In this document: in pieces, positions 54,711-64,000 of the stretch
Numbering within the stretch: position 1 is the stretch's first letter
Layout of the letters: every line of letters begins with the position of its first letter
Origin: Xenorhabdus cabanillasii
GTDB taxonomy: Bacteria > Pseudomonadota > Gammaproteobacteria > Enterobacterales > Enterobacteriaceae
Length of the DNA stretch: 64,000 bases
Direction of reading: 5' to 3'
Assembly (NCBI RefSeq): GCF_003386665.1
Contig: NZ_QTUB01000001.1
Coordinates: forward strand, 3,410,001 to 3,474,000
Notes under the pieces: generated by a model
Databases searched by the model: none
What the model was told of the DNA's origin: nothing
The model's input: only the letters and a program-made list of their open reading frames with translations
Program-made: the position numbers and the translations under genes

Positions 54711-57700
54711 CTAAAAATTAAACTCTGAATCGACATCCTGATCATTGACCTGAGCGGATGCCATTGATGCATAGCCATAATTGAGATTTGTAAGCAGTTC
54801 CTTTATTTCCGCATCAGGATCTGCAATGACTTCATCTATCAACGTAAAGAAGTAATCAAACACTGCTGTTACGGTCTCTTCACTGAACATATGCCGGCGG
54901 AACTGAATTGTGCAGTCAAACGCATTTTTGGTTTCAGACACATCCATCGCCAGGTCGAACTTAACGGCTTCCAGTGTCAATTCGAGCCGGGAAAACGCAT
55001 TTCCTTCCTCAAACTCATTCGCTCCATTCAGGCTCAATGGCAGATAACCGAACACCACATCAAACAGCGGATGTTTCCCCTGACGGCTCTGGAAGTCACT
55101 CTCAGCACTGAGATCTTCCAGCAATGCACTCATCGGATAGGTTTGATAAGGCGCACTTTCAGCCCACTGTGCATTCAGCTCCAGCAAATAATCCGCCATC
55201 GAGGCTCCTGCCTCTGGCTCCATTTTCAAGGCCAGCATATTGACGAGATAACCGACCAGCGCCAACTCTTCCGGCTGCATACGCCCTGTTACCGGCACAC
55301 CGAGCAAGAAAGAATCCGTTCGGGCAATTTTCGCCATCAAGACCCCAAAGACCCCCAGGAAAAAAATAAACGGAGAGAGACCAAGCTCCTCACAGAGTTG
55401 TTTTACTTCCGCACTGGTTTGCAATGAAAGGCTTTTATCCACCGTGATCCCGTGATGGTTTTCGGCATCGTTACGCCAATCCCAGCAATATCCTTCCACC
55501 ACCGGCAATGACAATGGTGCCGGCAGTGGCAACAAATTGGCGAGCCAGTAGGCTTTATCTTTCCGTACCTTATCTTCACTTTCAGATCCCTGCCTGTAGC
55601 GCCGATAGGCGGCGAAACTATACTCCGGCGCAGAAAGTGTCTGCCCTTGCAACAAACGTTGAAAATCATCGGTCAGAATCCCCAAGGATACGGCGTCGCA
55701 TACAATGTGATGGACAACAATCAATACTTGGTGGAATGGCACTGCATCAGACCCAGTGAGGATCAGGGCGCGGATGGGTAAGTGGTTATGCAGGTCAAAA
55801 GGCATATTGGCGAACTGTTCGAGACGAGCTAAATTCTCCTCCTCCGTTTCCGCAGCTTCAAACACCGATAAACTCACTTTAGCATCAAGCTGGGGCAGCA
55901 TTATCAAATCGGCGCCCTGTCTTTCAAACAGGCACTTCAATACCGGATGCCTGTCAACCACCTGCCCGATTGCCTCAGCAATGACAGACGAACTGAATGA
56001 AAGCGGGCACCGAAACGCTATTGGCATGTTGTAACTGCCATTGGTAAATGTTGTTTGGTGGATATACAGCAAATCCTGATCTGCGCTGGCAACAATCGGC
56101 CCGGACAAATCAACGGACGGTAAAACCGGATGGAAGGTGCTCTGTTCACTGGAAAACTGTCGTTCAATCTCACGGATGGTGGGTTGGGCGAAAAAGTCCT
56201 GAATGGAAATGCGCTTACCGAGTTTTTTATAGACTTTTTCTGCCATCACGATAGTTTTCAGGCTATCCCCGCCCAGCTCCATAAATTTGTCATCAATTCC
56301 CATGTTATCTACGCCGAGGGTGTGGCTCCAAATTGCGGCAATTTCCTTCTGCATCTCACTAACTGCCGGCTGATAAACAGACGTCAGCGTATTTGGTCTG
56401 GGCTTCAATTTGATGCGGTTGACCGTTTGCGGCTTGCTTCCCCAGTTAGCAGCCCGCCTGCCTCCCCAAGCATACAATCTGTCCATAAATTGCCCTGCTG
56501 AGAATATTTTCTGGTTTTCACGGTCATATTCACGCAAGCTGCGCTCGAACAGGGCGGGAAACTCCGTAGCGGAAAGTGCAACTTCATTTGCCCCCCAGGT
56601 CAATTCATTCCGCCGCTGCTCCCCGTCAAAATGAATCGTTTCCCAGTTCACCACAATCCAGCGGGAGCTTTGTGGACGCTGGTTCTGTCTCCGCGCCCAA
56701 CCATCCAGAAACAGGTTCGCTGTGGCGTAAGGGGCATGGGCAATTCCGCCAAAAAATGCCGACATCGAAGAGGTAACAAAGCAATATTCGACCGGATTGT
56801 GCTCAAAAATCTTGTGCTCAAAAACCTTAGCAAGTATTTCCGCCACTTGCGCTTTTGGTTTTAATTGCGCGTGGTAGTGACCTGCATTGAGTTGAGCCAA
56901 TGGTGAAAACGAATCGCCATCAGTCACCCCCGCAGCATGAATAACCGTGTGAATATCCCCCAAACGCTGGCGAATAGACTCGAACAATGCCAATGCATCC
57001 GCTTCGGTTTCTAGTGCATAGGGGAAAATTTCCGCCGCGCTGGCACCCGCTTCCCTCAGTTCTGCTTGTAAGTGTTGCATCGCCGGAGTGTCTGCGCTCT
57101 GACGGCTGACCAATGCCAAGCGCCCCTGAAAGCGTTGCGCTATCACCTGTGCCATCGCTTTTCCCATTCGGCCACCCGCACCGGTGATGACATACGTTTT
57201 CCCCATGAAATGGGATTCATCCACCACCTCGTTTTCTTCAGCATCGGGACAGCGAAAATCTTCTACAAACAACCCTTCGGCATTCAGTTTAAGCGGTCCA
57301 TGCAGAGACGTTTGCAACAGTCTGGTCAGTGAATCCGGCAACCAATGCGCATCGGGGGCTAAGGCGTTTACATGCTGTACATTCTGCAAATATAAAAACG
57401 CACAAGTGATACCGGGGATCTCTTGCGGCATAACCAGCGCTAATGTCTTAAGTGCCGCTTCCGTCAGGGATGATTCCACCAAGTAACTGTTATCCCTGAC
57501 AGTGTCCGGCAAAACCAAATAAATATGCACGGAAGTAAATGCAGAAAAATCCGTTTCTGCCAACGCCTTGCCCCATTCAGATAAAATGTGCAGCGAATCT
57601 GTCGCAAAAGAAAAGCTATTCGGCGGAAATGCGAGTGACAATACCAGAGAGGGGTTAGCTGGCTGCTCACCAGACAATGTTGTCAGTGCGTTCCGGATTT

Positions 57701-59771
57701 GCATCGGACACCGCATATTCAGACTGGTCATTTCAACCTGATTTGTATCAACCCAACCATTTGATAGCTCGGCCAAAGAGTGATCAAGCAGTAAGACAGC
57801 ACGGAGATTATTCTCTTGTTGCGTCACTTTCGGCAGGCGAACAGGTTTCCAGAATGGCAACAATAAACCCGGTGCATTTTTAGATAAATTCTTGCCTTCC
57901 GGCGCAGCAATAACATTGGCGACTTGCATCCAGGTTTTGTCTGTAATATGCGCCGTGCCATGCTCTTCACGCAGGAAAGCATATCCGGGCACATCCATGA
58001 GGGGTTGCCCTTGGTAGGCAACTGACAGCACCTCCGCTGGCTCTTTAATCTGGCCGGAAATCCAATCGGTGATAGCCTGCTTACTTTCTTGTTGAAAACC
58101 AAGCTGTAAAAAATCAAGGCACAGCGCCACGACATCCCCTTCTTCCCCCATTTCCAGATAGGCTTTAATTTGCTGCATCAGGGTAAATTTTGAGTCAGCC
58201 ACAAACATCACCCGACACGGGAAGCTATGCCGTTTGTTCAGGGTATGGGATAACGCGGGTAAATCCAGATCGGTCTGCACCACCAGCCACTGGGAAATTA
58301 ATTCCAATTGCTGCGCCAGTGAGGCTTTATTTTTCGCAGAAAATGGGAAAAAACAGATTGCAGCGGATTTCTCCCCGTCCCCCGAAACCGTATCAGCTAT
58401 ATGCAAAGGTGTATTGTTCAAAGGAACGTGAGCGTTCGGGGAAAGATATTGTTGCAGCACCACATGCGCATTGGTTCCCCCAATACCAAAACTGCTCACG
58501 CCGCCCGTTCTCAATTTTCCGGCTTGTGGCAACCACGGTTCAGCTTGCGTATTGATATAAAAAGGGGATTGCTCAAATTCCAACTGTGGATTAGGGTGCT
58601 GAAAATACAGTGTCGGCGGAATGATGCCATGCCGGAGAGCCAGAACCATTTTGATAAAACCAGCAATGCCAGCGGCTGAATCCAAGTGCCCGATATTGGT
58701 TTTTACTGCACCCAAGGCGCACTGATTTAATGCCCCGACGTTTTTATCGGCCGCTCTGCCTGCATTGAAAACCTCACGCAATGCCATGAATTCAATGCTG
58801 TCACCTAACGCTGTCGCTGTTCCATGGCATTCAATAAAATCCAAATCTGCGGCATTCAGTTCAGCCATCTGCAACGCAGAACGGATCACTTCCGCCTGCC
58901 CTTTAACACTCGGTGCGGTATAACCTACCTTACGGGCACCATCATTGTTGATGGCAGAGCCTTTCAGTATTGCCCAAATGGGGTCATTATCAGCAATCGC
59001 ATCCCCTGCCCGACGCAACACCACCGCTCCCAAGCCACTCCCGAACACACTGCCGGTTGCATCCCGATCAAATGCTCGGGTCTGCCCATCTTTTGAGAAC
59101 AACATGCCATCCTGATAAAGATGACCATTTTGTTGCGGCAGCAATAGACTGACACCTCCTGCTACCGCAAAGTCACATTCACCACTGAGCAGGCTTTGCA
59201 CAGCCTGATGCACACTGACCAAGCTGGTCGAGCATGCAGTCTGGAGAGTAAAACTAGGGCCTTCCAACCCCAGTTTCCAAGAAATCAGCGTACTCATGGC
59301 ATCTTTATTGGCTAATTGCGAAGCCAAAAAACCACCGACATTCTCAACCTGTTCAGACAGCATTGCCTGCATTGTCCATTGCACGGTACTGCGGGCACCC
59401 AAGAACAGCCCGATATTGCGCCCCCGTTTGTCCGGGTCAATACCGGCATTCTCCAACGCATGCCAGACACACTGCATCATCAAACGGGTTTGTGGATCTA
59501 AAAGCGCGGCCTCTGCCTGACTGTAGCCAAAGAACTCCGCGTCAAAATAATTTGCTCCAGCCAACACTCCATTGACCGGCACAAAATCGATATTGCGTAT
59601 CTTGCTGATATCATGCCCTGCCTGAACCAGCTCCTCTTCCGTAAAGCGTGAGATCCCCTCCTCGCCCATCAATAAATTCCGCCAAAACTCATTGCTGTCT
59701 TCAGCCCCCGGAAAACGACCTGACAATCCAACCACTGCGATATCCAAATCTTCTCTTATTTCTGTACTCAT
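54711..59771 (-). CDS. Hybrid PKS-NRPS: KS-KR-ACP-C, AT-less
   Basis: Domains in the 1686-residue protein, in order: ketosynthase 8-440 (Cys180 in TACSTSL, His316 in ECHGTAT, His362 in NIGHLDS), a linker of about 400 residues with no GHSxG acyltransferase motif, and ketoreductase about 855-1090. The ketoreductase has TGAGGRMG for NADPH binding and Ser1001/1002, Tyr1015 and Asn1019 as catalytic residues. An acyl carrier follows (Ser1170 in LGGDSLK), then a complete condensation domain about 1215-1660 (HHIVCDA at 1354-1360). The missing AT implies loading in trans. The C domain at the end has no A domain after it, so its acceptor must sit on another protein, plausibly the NRPS encoded upstream, which begins with a carrier domain. 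Confidence 0.92.
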   Translation of the reverse strand: MSTEIREDLDIAVVGLSGRFPGAEDSNEFWRNLLMGEEGISRFTEEELVQAGHDISKIRNIDFVPVNGVLAGANYFDAEFFGYSQAEAALLDPQTRLMMQCVWHALENAGIDPDKRGRNIGLFLGARSTVQWTMQAMLSEQVENVGGFLASQLANKDAMSTLISWKLGLEGPSFTLQTACSTSLVSVHQAVQSLLSGECDFAVAGGVSLLLPQQNGHLYQDGMLFSKDGQTRAFDRDATGSVFGSGLGAVVLRRAGDAIADNDPIWAILKGSAINNDGARKVGYTAPSVKGQAEVIRSALQMAELNAADLDFIECHGTATALGDSIEFMALREVFNAGRAADKNVGALNQCALGAVKTNIGHLDSAAGIAGFIKMVLALRHGIIPPTLYFQHPNPQLEFEQSPFYINTQAEPWLPQAGKLRTGGVSSFGIGGTNAHVVLQQYLSPNAHVPLNNTPLHIADTVSGDGEKSAAICFFPFSAKNKASLAQQLELISQWLVVQTDLDLPALSHTLNKRHSFPCRVMFVADSKFTLMQQIKAYLEMGEEGDVVALCLDFLQLGFQQESKQAITDWISGQIKEPAEVLSVAYQGQPLMDVPGYAFLREEHGTAHITDKTWMQVANVIAAPEGKNLSKNAPGLLLPFWKPVRLPKVTQQENNLRAVLLLDHSLAELSNGWVDTNQVEMTSLNMRCPMQIRNALTTLSGEQPANPSLVLSLAFPPNSFSFATDSLHILSEWGKALAETDFSAFTSVHIYLVLPDTVRDNSYLVESSLTEAALKTLALVMPQEIPGITCAFLYLQNVQHVNALAPDAHWLPDSLTRLLQTSLHGPLKLNAEGLFVEDFRCPDAEENEVVDESHFMGKTYVITGAGGRMGKAMAQVIAQRFQGRLALVSRQSADTPAMQHLQAELREAGASAAEIFPYALETEADALALFESIRQRLGDIHTVIHAAGVTDGDSFSPLAQLNAGHYHAQLKPKAQVAEILAKVFEHKIFEHNPVEYCFVTSSMSAFFGGIAHAPYATANLFLDGWARRQNQRPQSSRWIVVNWETIHFDGEQRRNELTWGANEVALSATEFPALFERSLREYDRENQKIFSAGQFMDRLYAWGGRRAANWGSKPQTVNRIKLKPRPNTLTSVYQPAVSEMQKEIAAIWSHTLGVDNMGIDDKFMELGGDSLKTIVMAEKVYKKLGKRISIQDFFAQPTIREIERQFSSEQSTFHPVLPSVDLSGPIVASADQDLLYIHQTTFTNGSYNMPIAFRCPLSFSSSVIAEAIGQVVDRHPVLKCLFERQGADLIMLPQLDAKVSLSVFEAAETEEENLARLEQFANMPFDLHNHLPIRALILTGSDAVPFHQVLIVVHHIVCDAVSLGILTDDFQRLLQGQTLSAPEYSFAAYRRYRQGSESEDKVRKDKAYWLANLLPLPAPLSLPVVEGYCWDWRNDAENHHGITVDKSLSLQTSAEVKQLCEELGLSPFIFFLGVFGVLMAKIARTDSFLLGVPVTGRMQPEELALVGYLVNMLALKMEPEAGASMADYLLELNAQWAESAPYQTYPMSALLEDLSAESDFQSRQGKHPLFDVVFGYLPLSLNGANEFEEGNAFSRLELTLEAVKFDLAMDVSETKNAFDCTIQFRRHMFSEETVTAVFDYFFTLIDEVIADPDAEIKELLTNLNYGYASMASAQVNDQDVDSEFNF

Positions 59772-59805
59772 GATCCTTTACCTTGTTCTAAGTCTGTACT
59801 ATCAG

Positions 59806-62800
59806 TTACATAAAATTGTCAGGTGATAATTGCTTAATGAATTCAGCGTGACTGCCGTGGCAACGGTGAACAGCACAATGAGTAGAACGCCGTTCTGTCA
59901 GCTGCTGCGTCAATCCGGCAATGCTTTCAGCGTCTGCATCATCAGAAAAAAACATCTCAACGGGAATAGAATTCAATGACAGAGCAAGTACTCGCTCATA
60001 GAATGTTTGACTTTCAAGGATCTGATGCTGTAGCCAATAATGATGCCACTCTTGGTAGAGGGTCGGAGATACCTGTCGTAATGCCCCGACATCAATATCA
60101 GCCTCGATTTCACTGTTGATTCCGGCCTGATGGTTCATGTCACGGAATACCTGCATAAAGTCCGCATACAAAGTATCGCCGTCAAATAAATCGGTTTTCA
60201 GATTCGGATCGAAAAACACCAGCTTATCAATTCGCTGTAACAAATCATGCATCGACAAATCCCCTTGTGCCAAAAACATCGGTGACAGCAATGCGGCCAG
60301 CATCTCAGCACCAAGTGAATAGCCGCCCAACCAAAGGGGGCGTGACGAAGAATTTCCCTGCGCTTTAAGATGTGACACCAAGGTGTCCAACAACTTCTCT
60401 TTGAACGCTGATTCAGACATGTTTTCAGTGGCAGCCGGCTGGGCGGTCAATACAGAAACAGTTACCCGGCCCGCCAAATTATTCGCCAATGCCTGTAACT
60501 CAACCAATTCCCCTAACGCGGGCGGCAGCAACAGCAGTTTAGGAAGCGTCGGATCATCCATGTTCAGGCAACGCTCCACCAAACGGGCATCAGGGTTGCC
60601 AACAGAATGTCCAATCTCTTTTTGTCGTGACTGGATTAACGTCCACTGCTCACCAATGGTGGCATTGCGGAATACATCGACAGGGCTGAACATGACATCA
60701 AACAAAGTTTCCAGCTGGCTCGCCAGACGTACGGCGCTCAAGGATGATCCCGATATCAGGAAGAAATCAGAATTCAGTGTCAGTGCACCTTTGTAGCCCA
60801 GACATTTTTTCCAGCAATCCATCAGTTTTTGCAGGGTTTCATCTGCTGCCGGATCTTGTTCATCCTGTATTCGTTGCTCGCACTCCAGCCATTGATGAAA
60901 CAAGGCCACAATTTGCTGCCTGTCCATCTTACCGACATCCGTGCGGGGTAAACTTTCTACTGAAAATATTGCCGATGGCAGGTGAGAACGCGGATAGTGA
61001 CGAGCCAAATACTGTTGCAGGCCAGATTGAATATTTTCCTGCTGCGCGCTGTTTTCGCCTTCAATCGCCAGCACCAAACAGGCTTCGGATGTTCCGGCAA
61101 ATGCCACCGCAGCCCCCGCCGCAATAATGCCCGGATACTGTCTGGTTCGATTCTCCAGTTCACCCAAGCCAATAAAATTGCCGCGAACTTTACAGCTATC
61201 ATCCATGCGTCCCTTGAGATAAAACAGACCGTTTTTGTCCGCCATCGCCAGGTCACCGGTACGGAAGAAAAAGCCCTGCTCATCCTGACCAAATTTACTG
61301 GCAGTCAGAATCGGATCTTTCAGATAGCCATGATGTTCAAAGTCACCATAGATGACCAACTCTCCCCACTGACCAGCACGGAGCCGGATGTCATTTTTAT
61401 CAACAATGGCAAACGCAACATGTTCAAAGGGAGTTCCAATGGACAGGGCTGTATCAGAGGCCAGACGTGCACAATCAACCATGGAAACAGCAATGCATGT
61501 TTCTGTCGGGCCATAACTGTTCCAAATCTGCGTTCTGCCGAGTAATTGTTCGATATCTCCGGCAACCAAGAAGTCGCCGCCACTAATACACACCTTGGGC
61601 AACGGCCCCAAATCTGGCATGCGGTTCCAGGCAGAGAAAAGCGCCGGGGCTGCCGAAATGACATCAGGACGGTAACGGCGCAAAAAAGCATTCGCTTTGC
61701 GCTCATCCAATAAGCTGTAACGATCGGCAACAATACTCGTTCCCTGCAATGCCCAAGCCAACAGGATTTCTTCAATGTGACCATCAAAACTGGGAGAAAA
61801 CTGCTGAACTATGCGTACTCCCTGCTGTGCATTATTTATCTGCAACGCCTCATTCGACGACAGCCTATTGACAAGGGAATCCACATACTGCGCCGCTGTA
61901 TTTGCCGTGACGCAAATACCTTTCGGCCGGCCGGTTGTGCCAGAGCTGTATAATATCCATGCAATAGGATTATCATCACAGGTTTTAACACTGTGAAAAT
62001 CACGCCAATCCATCGCCACCGTTCCGGCTCCTGCGCTGATATCCATATTCACCACCAAATCCGGCTCGGCGTGGCGAATAACTTCTTTGAAGCGCTCTTC
62101 CGGAGTATCTATTTCCAACGCTAGATAGGTTGTATGTGTCAGCAAACAGGCAGCCAAAAACGCCTGCATCTGACTTCCGGCCCAGCCAAGAATGAGGGCT
62201 TTGCGTATTGAGGCTGTATTCAGCATCTGAGCATAAGACGCAGTTAATTCAGCAAACTCTTCCCAAGTGACAATGTCTTCATTGTCAATCACAGCCGGAC
62301 GCTCTCCCAATGTGCGGAATGCGGCCAATAACATGACATCAATAGGCGTGTACGATGCACGCCGTTGCACCGGACGAAATGCTTTCTGCTCTTCTGTGCC
62401 GGGAGTAATCAGTGCATTGACCTGCAACTCAGAAGGAAAATGATGCAAAATCTGCTGCAAAATAGCCTGATAACTGTTTGTCATCGCCGCTAATTGCAGA
62501 TCAGAGAAGACATCAGACTGGGATTCCAGAACCAACCGACAACTGTGTTCAGAATGAATGACAGAAAGATTGAGCGGGCCGTGTGCTTCTTTCGACAAAT
62601 CTTCCTGAGCCGACTCCGCGTATATTCCTGTGCCCGTCTCATCTGCGACATCCATATAAACATAAGAAACATTCAGCAACGGGTTACTGCCGAACACGCG
62701 TGGATCGCTGCTCAACAATGAAAAGGCTTCTTCAACCGGGAAAAACAGATGCTCTGCGGCTTGCCACTGCTCATCCGTCAACTGTTTGACAAATTGCTCA

Positions 62801-63984
62801 AAAGAACCGGCAGGTTTATCAAAACGAAATGCACAGGGAGAGAGGGATACGAACATTCCCACCGTATCCAGCGCGTGTTTCGGGCGCAATGCGTTGGCGA
62901 CGGAGATGGAGAACAAATCGCTGTGCCCCTCACGGGCGACGGTAAGTCCCCATACCGACAAGAAGAACATGGCCGGTGTGATATTTAATGTGCGGCACAA
63001 CTGCTGTACAGCGGCTTTATCCTCTGCCGACAAATCCCAGGACTTCAACCCCATATTCCAGCCGGCCTCTACCGCACCATGACCGAATGGGTCAAATTCC
63101 AGGCCAGCCATGTAATTTTTCCAGAATGCCTCAGCCTGTCCCCAGATGGGATGCTTGCGGGCTTCCATCAAAGTTGCAGCATAGTGTCTGTAGCTCAGCG
63201 CAACAGGAGGGAGCGGAATTTGGTTCAACACGTGCTCAAATTCTTTCAGGAGAATTTCCAGTGAAGGCTTATCCACCAAAATATGGTGGATTTGCAACTG
63301 CAAGCAGGCTTGTTGCGTGTTCACATTCTGCAAATGCCCTCTCAACAGCGGGCCTTTCTCCAAATTGAAAGGCTGTCGCTGCACTTGCTGCCACTGTTTC
63401 AAATCATCAAACAGTACCTGCTCCACTTTCAGTGACGGCAATATTTCCGCATAGGGAATACCATCATCATTGATGCGATATCGGCTCCGCAAAATGTCGT
63501 GGCGATCCAATAACATCTGCAAGGCCTGCTTTGCCGCATCCGCAGAAATTGCCTCTGGCAGGGGAATATCCAGCGGCAACACACAAACCTGTGATTCCGG
63601 ATTCAGCCGATACTGTGCATAGAGACGGGCTTCTTGGGCTGACAACACCCCACGCCCGTCAGTTGAAATCGCAGAAGGCATTTCCAGCAAACGCCCGAAA
63701 TCATCAATCTTCACCCTTTCATCGCCGGCATCATTCCTGTTGATAAATTCCGCCAGCATTTCTATCGTGTCGTGTTTGAAAAATTCCTGCAAAGTCATCG
63801 GCGAGCCAAAGTGTTGCTGGATATCAGCCAGCACCTTGACTGCCCGCAACGAATGTCCGCCCAGAGAAAAAAAGCTCTTCTTCACCGACAGCGCTTCAAC
63901 CTCCAGCTCCAAATGCCGTCCCCAACAAGCCGCCAGCCATTCTTGCGTGGCACCAATGGGACGGGCATTTTCAGCGGTAGCCAT
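59806..63984 (-). CDS. NRPS: T-C-A-T-TE
   Basis: Domain order in the 1392-residue reading frame: carrier (Ser45 in LGGHSLRAV), condensation about 110-525 (HHILVDK at 233-239; Lys replaces the usual Gly), adenylation about 540-1030, carrier (Ser1081 in ISGSSLSA) and thioesterase about 1145-1392 (Ser1223 in GYSLG; His in CHGSHAEF). Adenylation motifs are YSSGTTGRPKG, NSYGPTE, FFRTGDL and Lys1019. The specificity segment FDGHIEE places Asp at position 235 and Glu at 239. The ATG at 63984 follows a weak AGAGG. The frame stays open upstream to the window edge, so the true start may lie outside. It lies 34 bp before the PKS-NRPS gene. Confidence 0.9.
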   Translation of the reverse strand: MATAENARPIGATQEWLAACWGRHLELEVEALSVKKSFFSLGGHSLRAVKVLADIQQHFGSPMTLQEFFKHDTIEMLAEFINRNDAGDERVKIDDFGRLLEMPSAISTDGRGVLSAQEARLYAQYRLNPESQVCVLPLDIPLPEAISADAAKQALQMLLDRHDILRSRYRINDDGIPYAEILPSLKVEQVLFDDLKQWQQVQRQPFNLEKGPLLRGHLQNVNTQQACLQLQIHHILVDKPSLEILLKEFEHVLNQIPLPPVALSYRHYAATLMEARKHPIWGQAEAFWKNYMAGLEFDPFGHGAVEAGWNMGLKSWDLSAEDKAAVQQLCRTLNITPAMFFLSVWGLTVAREGHSDLFSISVANALRPKHALDTVGMFVSLSPCAFRFDKPAGSFEQFVKQLTDEQWQAAEHLFFPVEEAFSLLSSDPRVFGSNPLLNVSYVYMDVADETGTGIYAESAQEDLSKEAHGPLNLSVIHSEHSCRLVLESQSDVFSDLQLAAMTNSYQAILQQILHHFPSELQVNALITPGTEEQKAFRPVQRRASYTPIDVMLLAAFRTLGERPAVIDNEDIVTWEEFAELTASYAQMLNTASIRKALILGWAGSQMQAFLAACLLTHTTYLALEIDTPEERFKEVIRHAEPDLVVNMDISAGAGTVAMDWRDFHSVKTCDDNPIAWILYSSGTTGRPKGICVTANTAAQYVDSLVNRLSSNEALQINNAQQGVRIVQQFSPSFDGHIEEILLAWALQGTSIVADRYSLLDERKANAFLRRYRPDVISAAPALFSAWNRMPDLGPLPKVCISGGDFLVAGDIEQLLGRTQIWNSYGPTETCIAVSMVDCARLASDTALSIGTPFEHVAFAIVDKNDIRLRAGQWGELVIYGDFEHHGYLKDPILTASKFGQDEQGFFFRTGDLAMADKNGLFYLKGRMDDSCKVRGNFIGLGELENRTRQYPGIIAAGAAVAFAGTSEACLVLAIEGENSAQQENIQSGLQQYLARHYPRSHLPSAIFSVESLPRTDVGKMDRQQIVALFHQWLECEQRIQDEQDPAADETLQKLMDCWKKCLGYKGALTLNSDFFLISGSSLSAVRLASQLETLFDVMFSPVDVFRNATIGEQWTLIQSRQKEIGHSVGNPDARLVERCLNMDDPTLPKLLLLPPALGELVELQALANNLAGRVTVSVLTAQPAATENMSESAFKEKLLDTLVSHLKAQGNSSSRPLWLGGYSLGAEMLAALLSPMFLAQGDLSMHDLLQRIDKLVFFDPNLKTDLFDGDTLYADFMQVFRDMNHQAGINSEIEADIDVGALRQVSPTLYQEWHHYWLQHQILESQTFYERVLALSLNSIPVEMFFSDDADAESIAGLTQQLTERRSTHCAVHRCHGSHAEFIKQLSPDNFM

Positions 63985-64000
63985 TGTGCCGAGCCTCTGT

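Noticed and set aside
54891..63743. Many plus-strand frames of 60-190 codons opposite the PKS and NRPS genes
   Set aside because: The minus-strand frames carry full domain motifs over thousands of bases; the plus-strand frames are antisense shadows in GC-richer DNA.
1..64000. tRNA or rRNA genes, and a tRNA attachment site for the PVC island
   Set aside because: I saw no cloverleaf-like sequence with conserved GTTCGA-type arms at the island borders. A tRNA search program would settle it.

Overview
The window looks like the chromosome of an insect-pathogenic Morganellaceae, most likely Photorhabdus (Xenorhabdus is possible). The reasons are a complete Photorhabdus virulence cassette (PVC) operon, AT-rich intergenic DNA, large NRPS/PKS genes and many decayed insertion sequences. 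The species call is inference from content.

Layout. (1) 1-4.6 kb: cobalamin genes. cbiA (cut by the left edge, minus strand) is divergent from cobA-cobD-pduX (plus strand). Two perfect FNR-type boxes lie in the shared 850-bp spacer. (2) 4.7-8.7 kb: a trimeric autotransporter adhesin with a 57-bp coding repeat, a LysR regulator and an exported intradiol-dioxygenase-like protein. (3) 9.2-9.9 kb: the 5' end of an NRPS gene (condensation domain), cut by a degraded Tn3-family transposon (9.9-13.5 kb). (4) 14.1-15.9 kb: an exported protein with a C-terminal Hint domain. (5) 16.6-35.6 kb: a full contractile-injection operon, pvc1 to pvc16, with an ops-like (RfaH-type) element in its leader. (6) 35.7-44.6 kb: cargo region. 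It holds an HExxH metalloprotease-like effector, an IS630 transposase, a second unrecognised effector, a second truncated PVC tail (pvc12'-pvc14' fusion, pvc15, pvc16), a broken small effector and a PI-PLC-like effector between inverted IS5-type remnants. (7) 44.9-47.4 kb: a pRiA4b ORF-3-like gene, a resolvase remnant and a frameshifted ISKra4 transposase. (8) 47.4-49.05 kb: tandem thioesterase domains, the 3' end of an NRPS gene. (9) 49.3-64 kb: an ABC peptide exporter, a dead IS6 transposase and a minus-strand hybrid cluster. In transcription order that cluster runs NRPS (T-C-A-T-TE), AT-less PKS-NRPS (KS-KR-ACP-C), JmjC-like oxygenase, GNAT-like protein and a 3-hydroxyacyl-CoA-type dehydrogenase.

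How it fits together. The PVC operon encodes a complete extracellular injection machine. The genes downstream of each pvc16 have low-complexity N-termini and toxin-like motifs, as expected for PVC payloads. A 3,335-bp near-identical direct repeat (31803-35137 and 39166-42500) joins the two PVC tails. Outside the repeat the second tail differs, so it appears to descend from another PVC operon that recombined with this one. The whole 9.9-47.4 kb block sits between a lone NRPS 5' end and a lone NRPS 3' end, so it may have split one NRPS gene. The right-hand cluster is a separate hybrid assembly line whose product I cannot predict.
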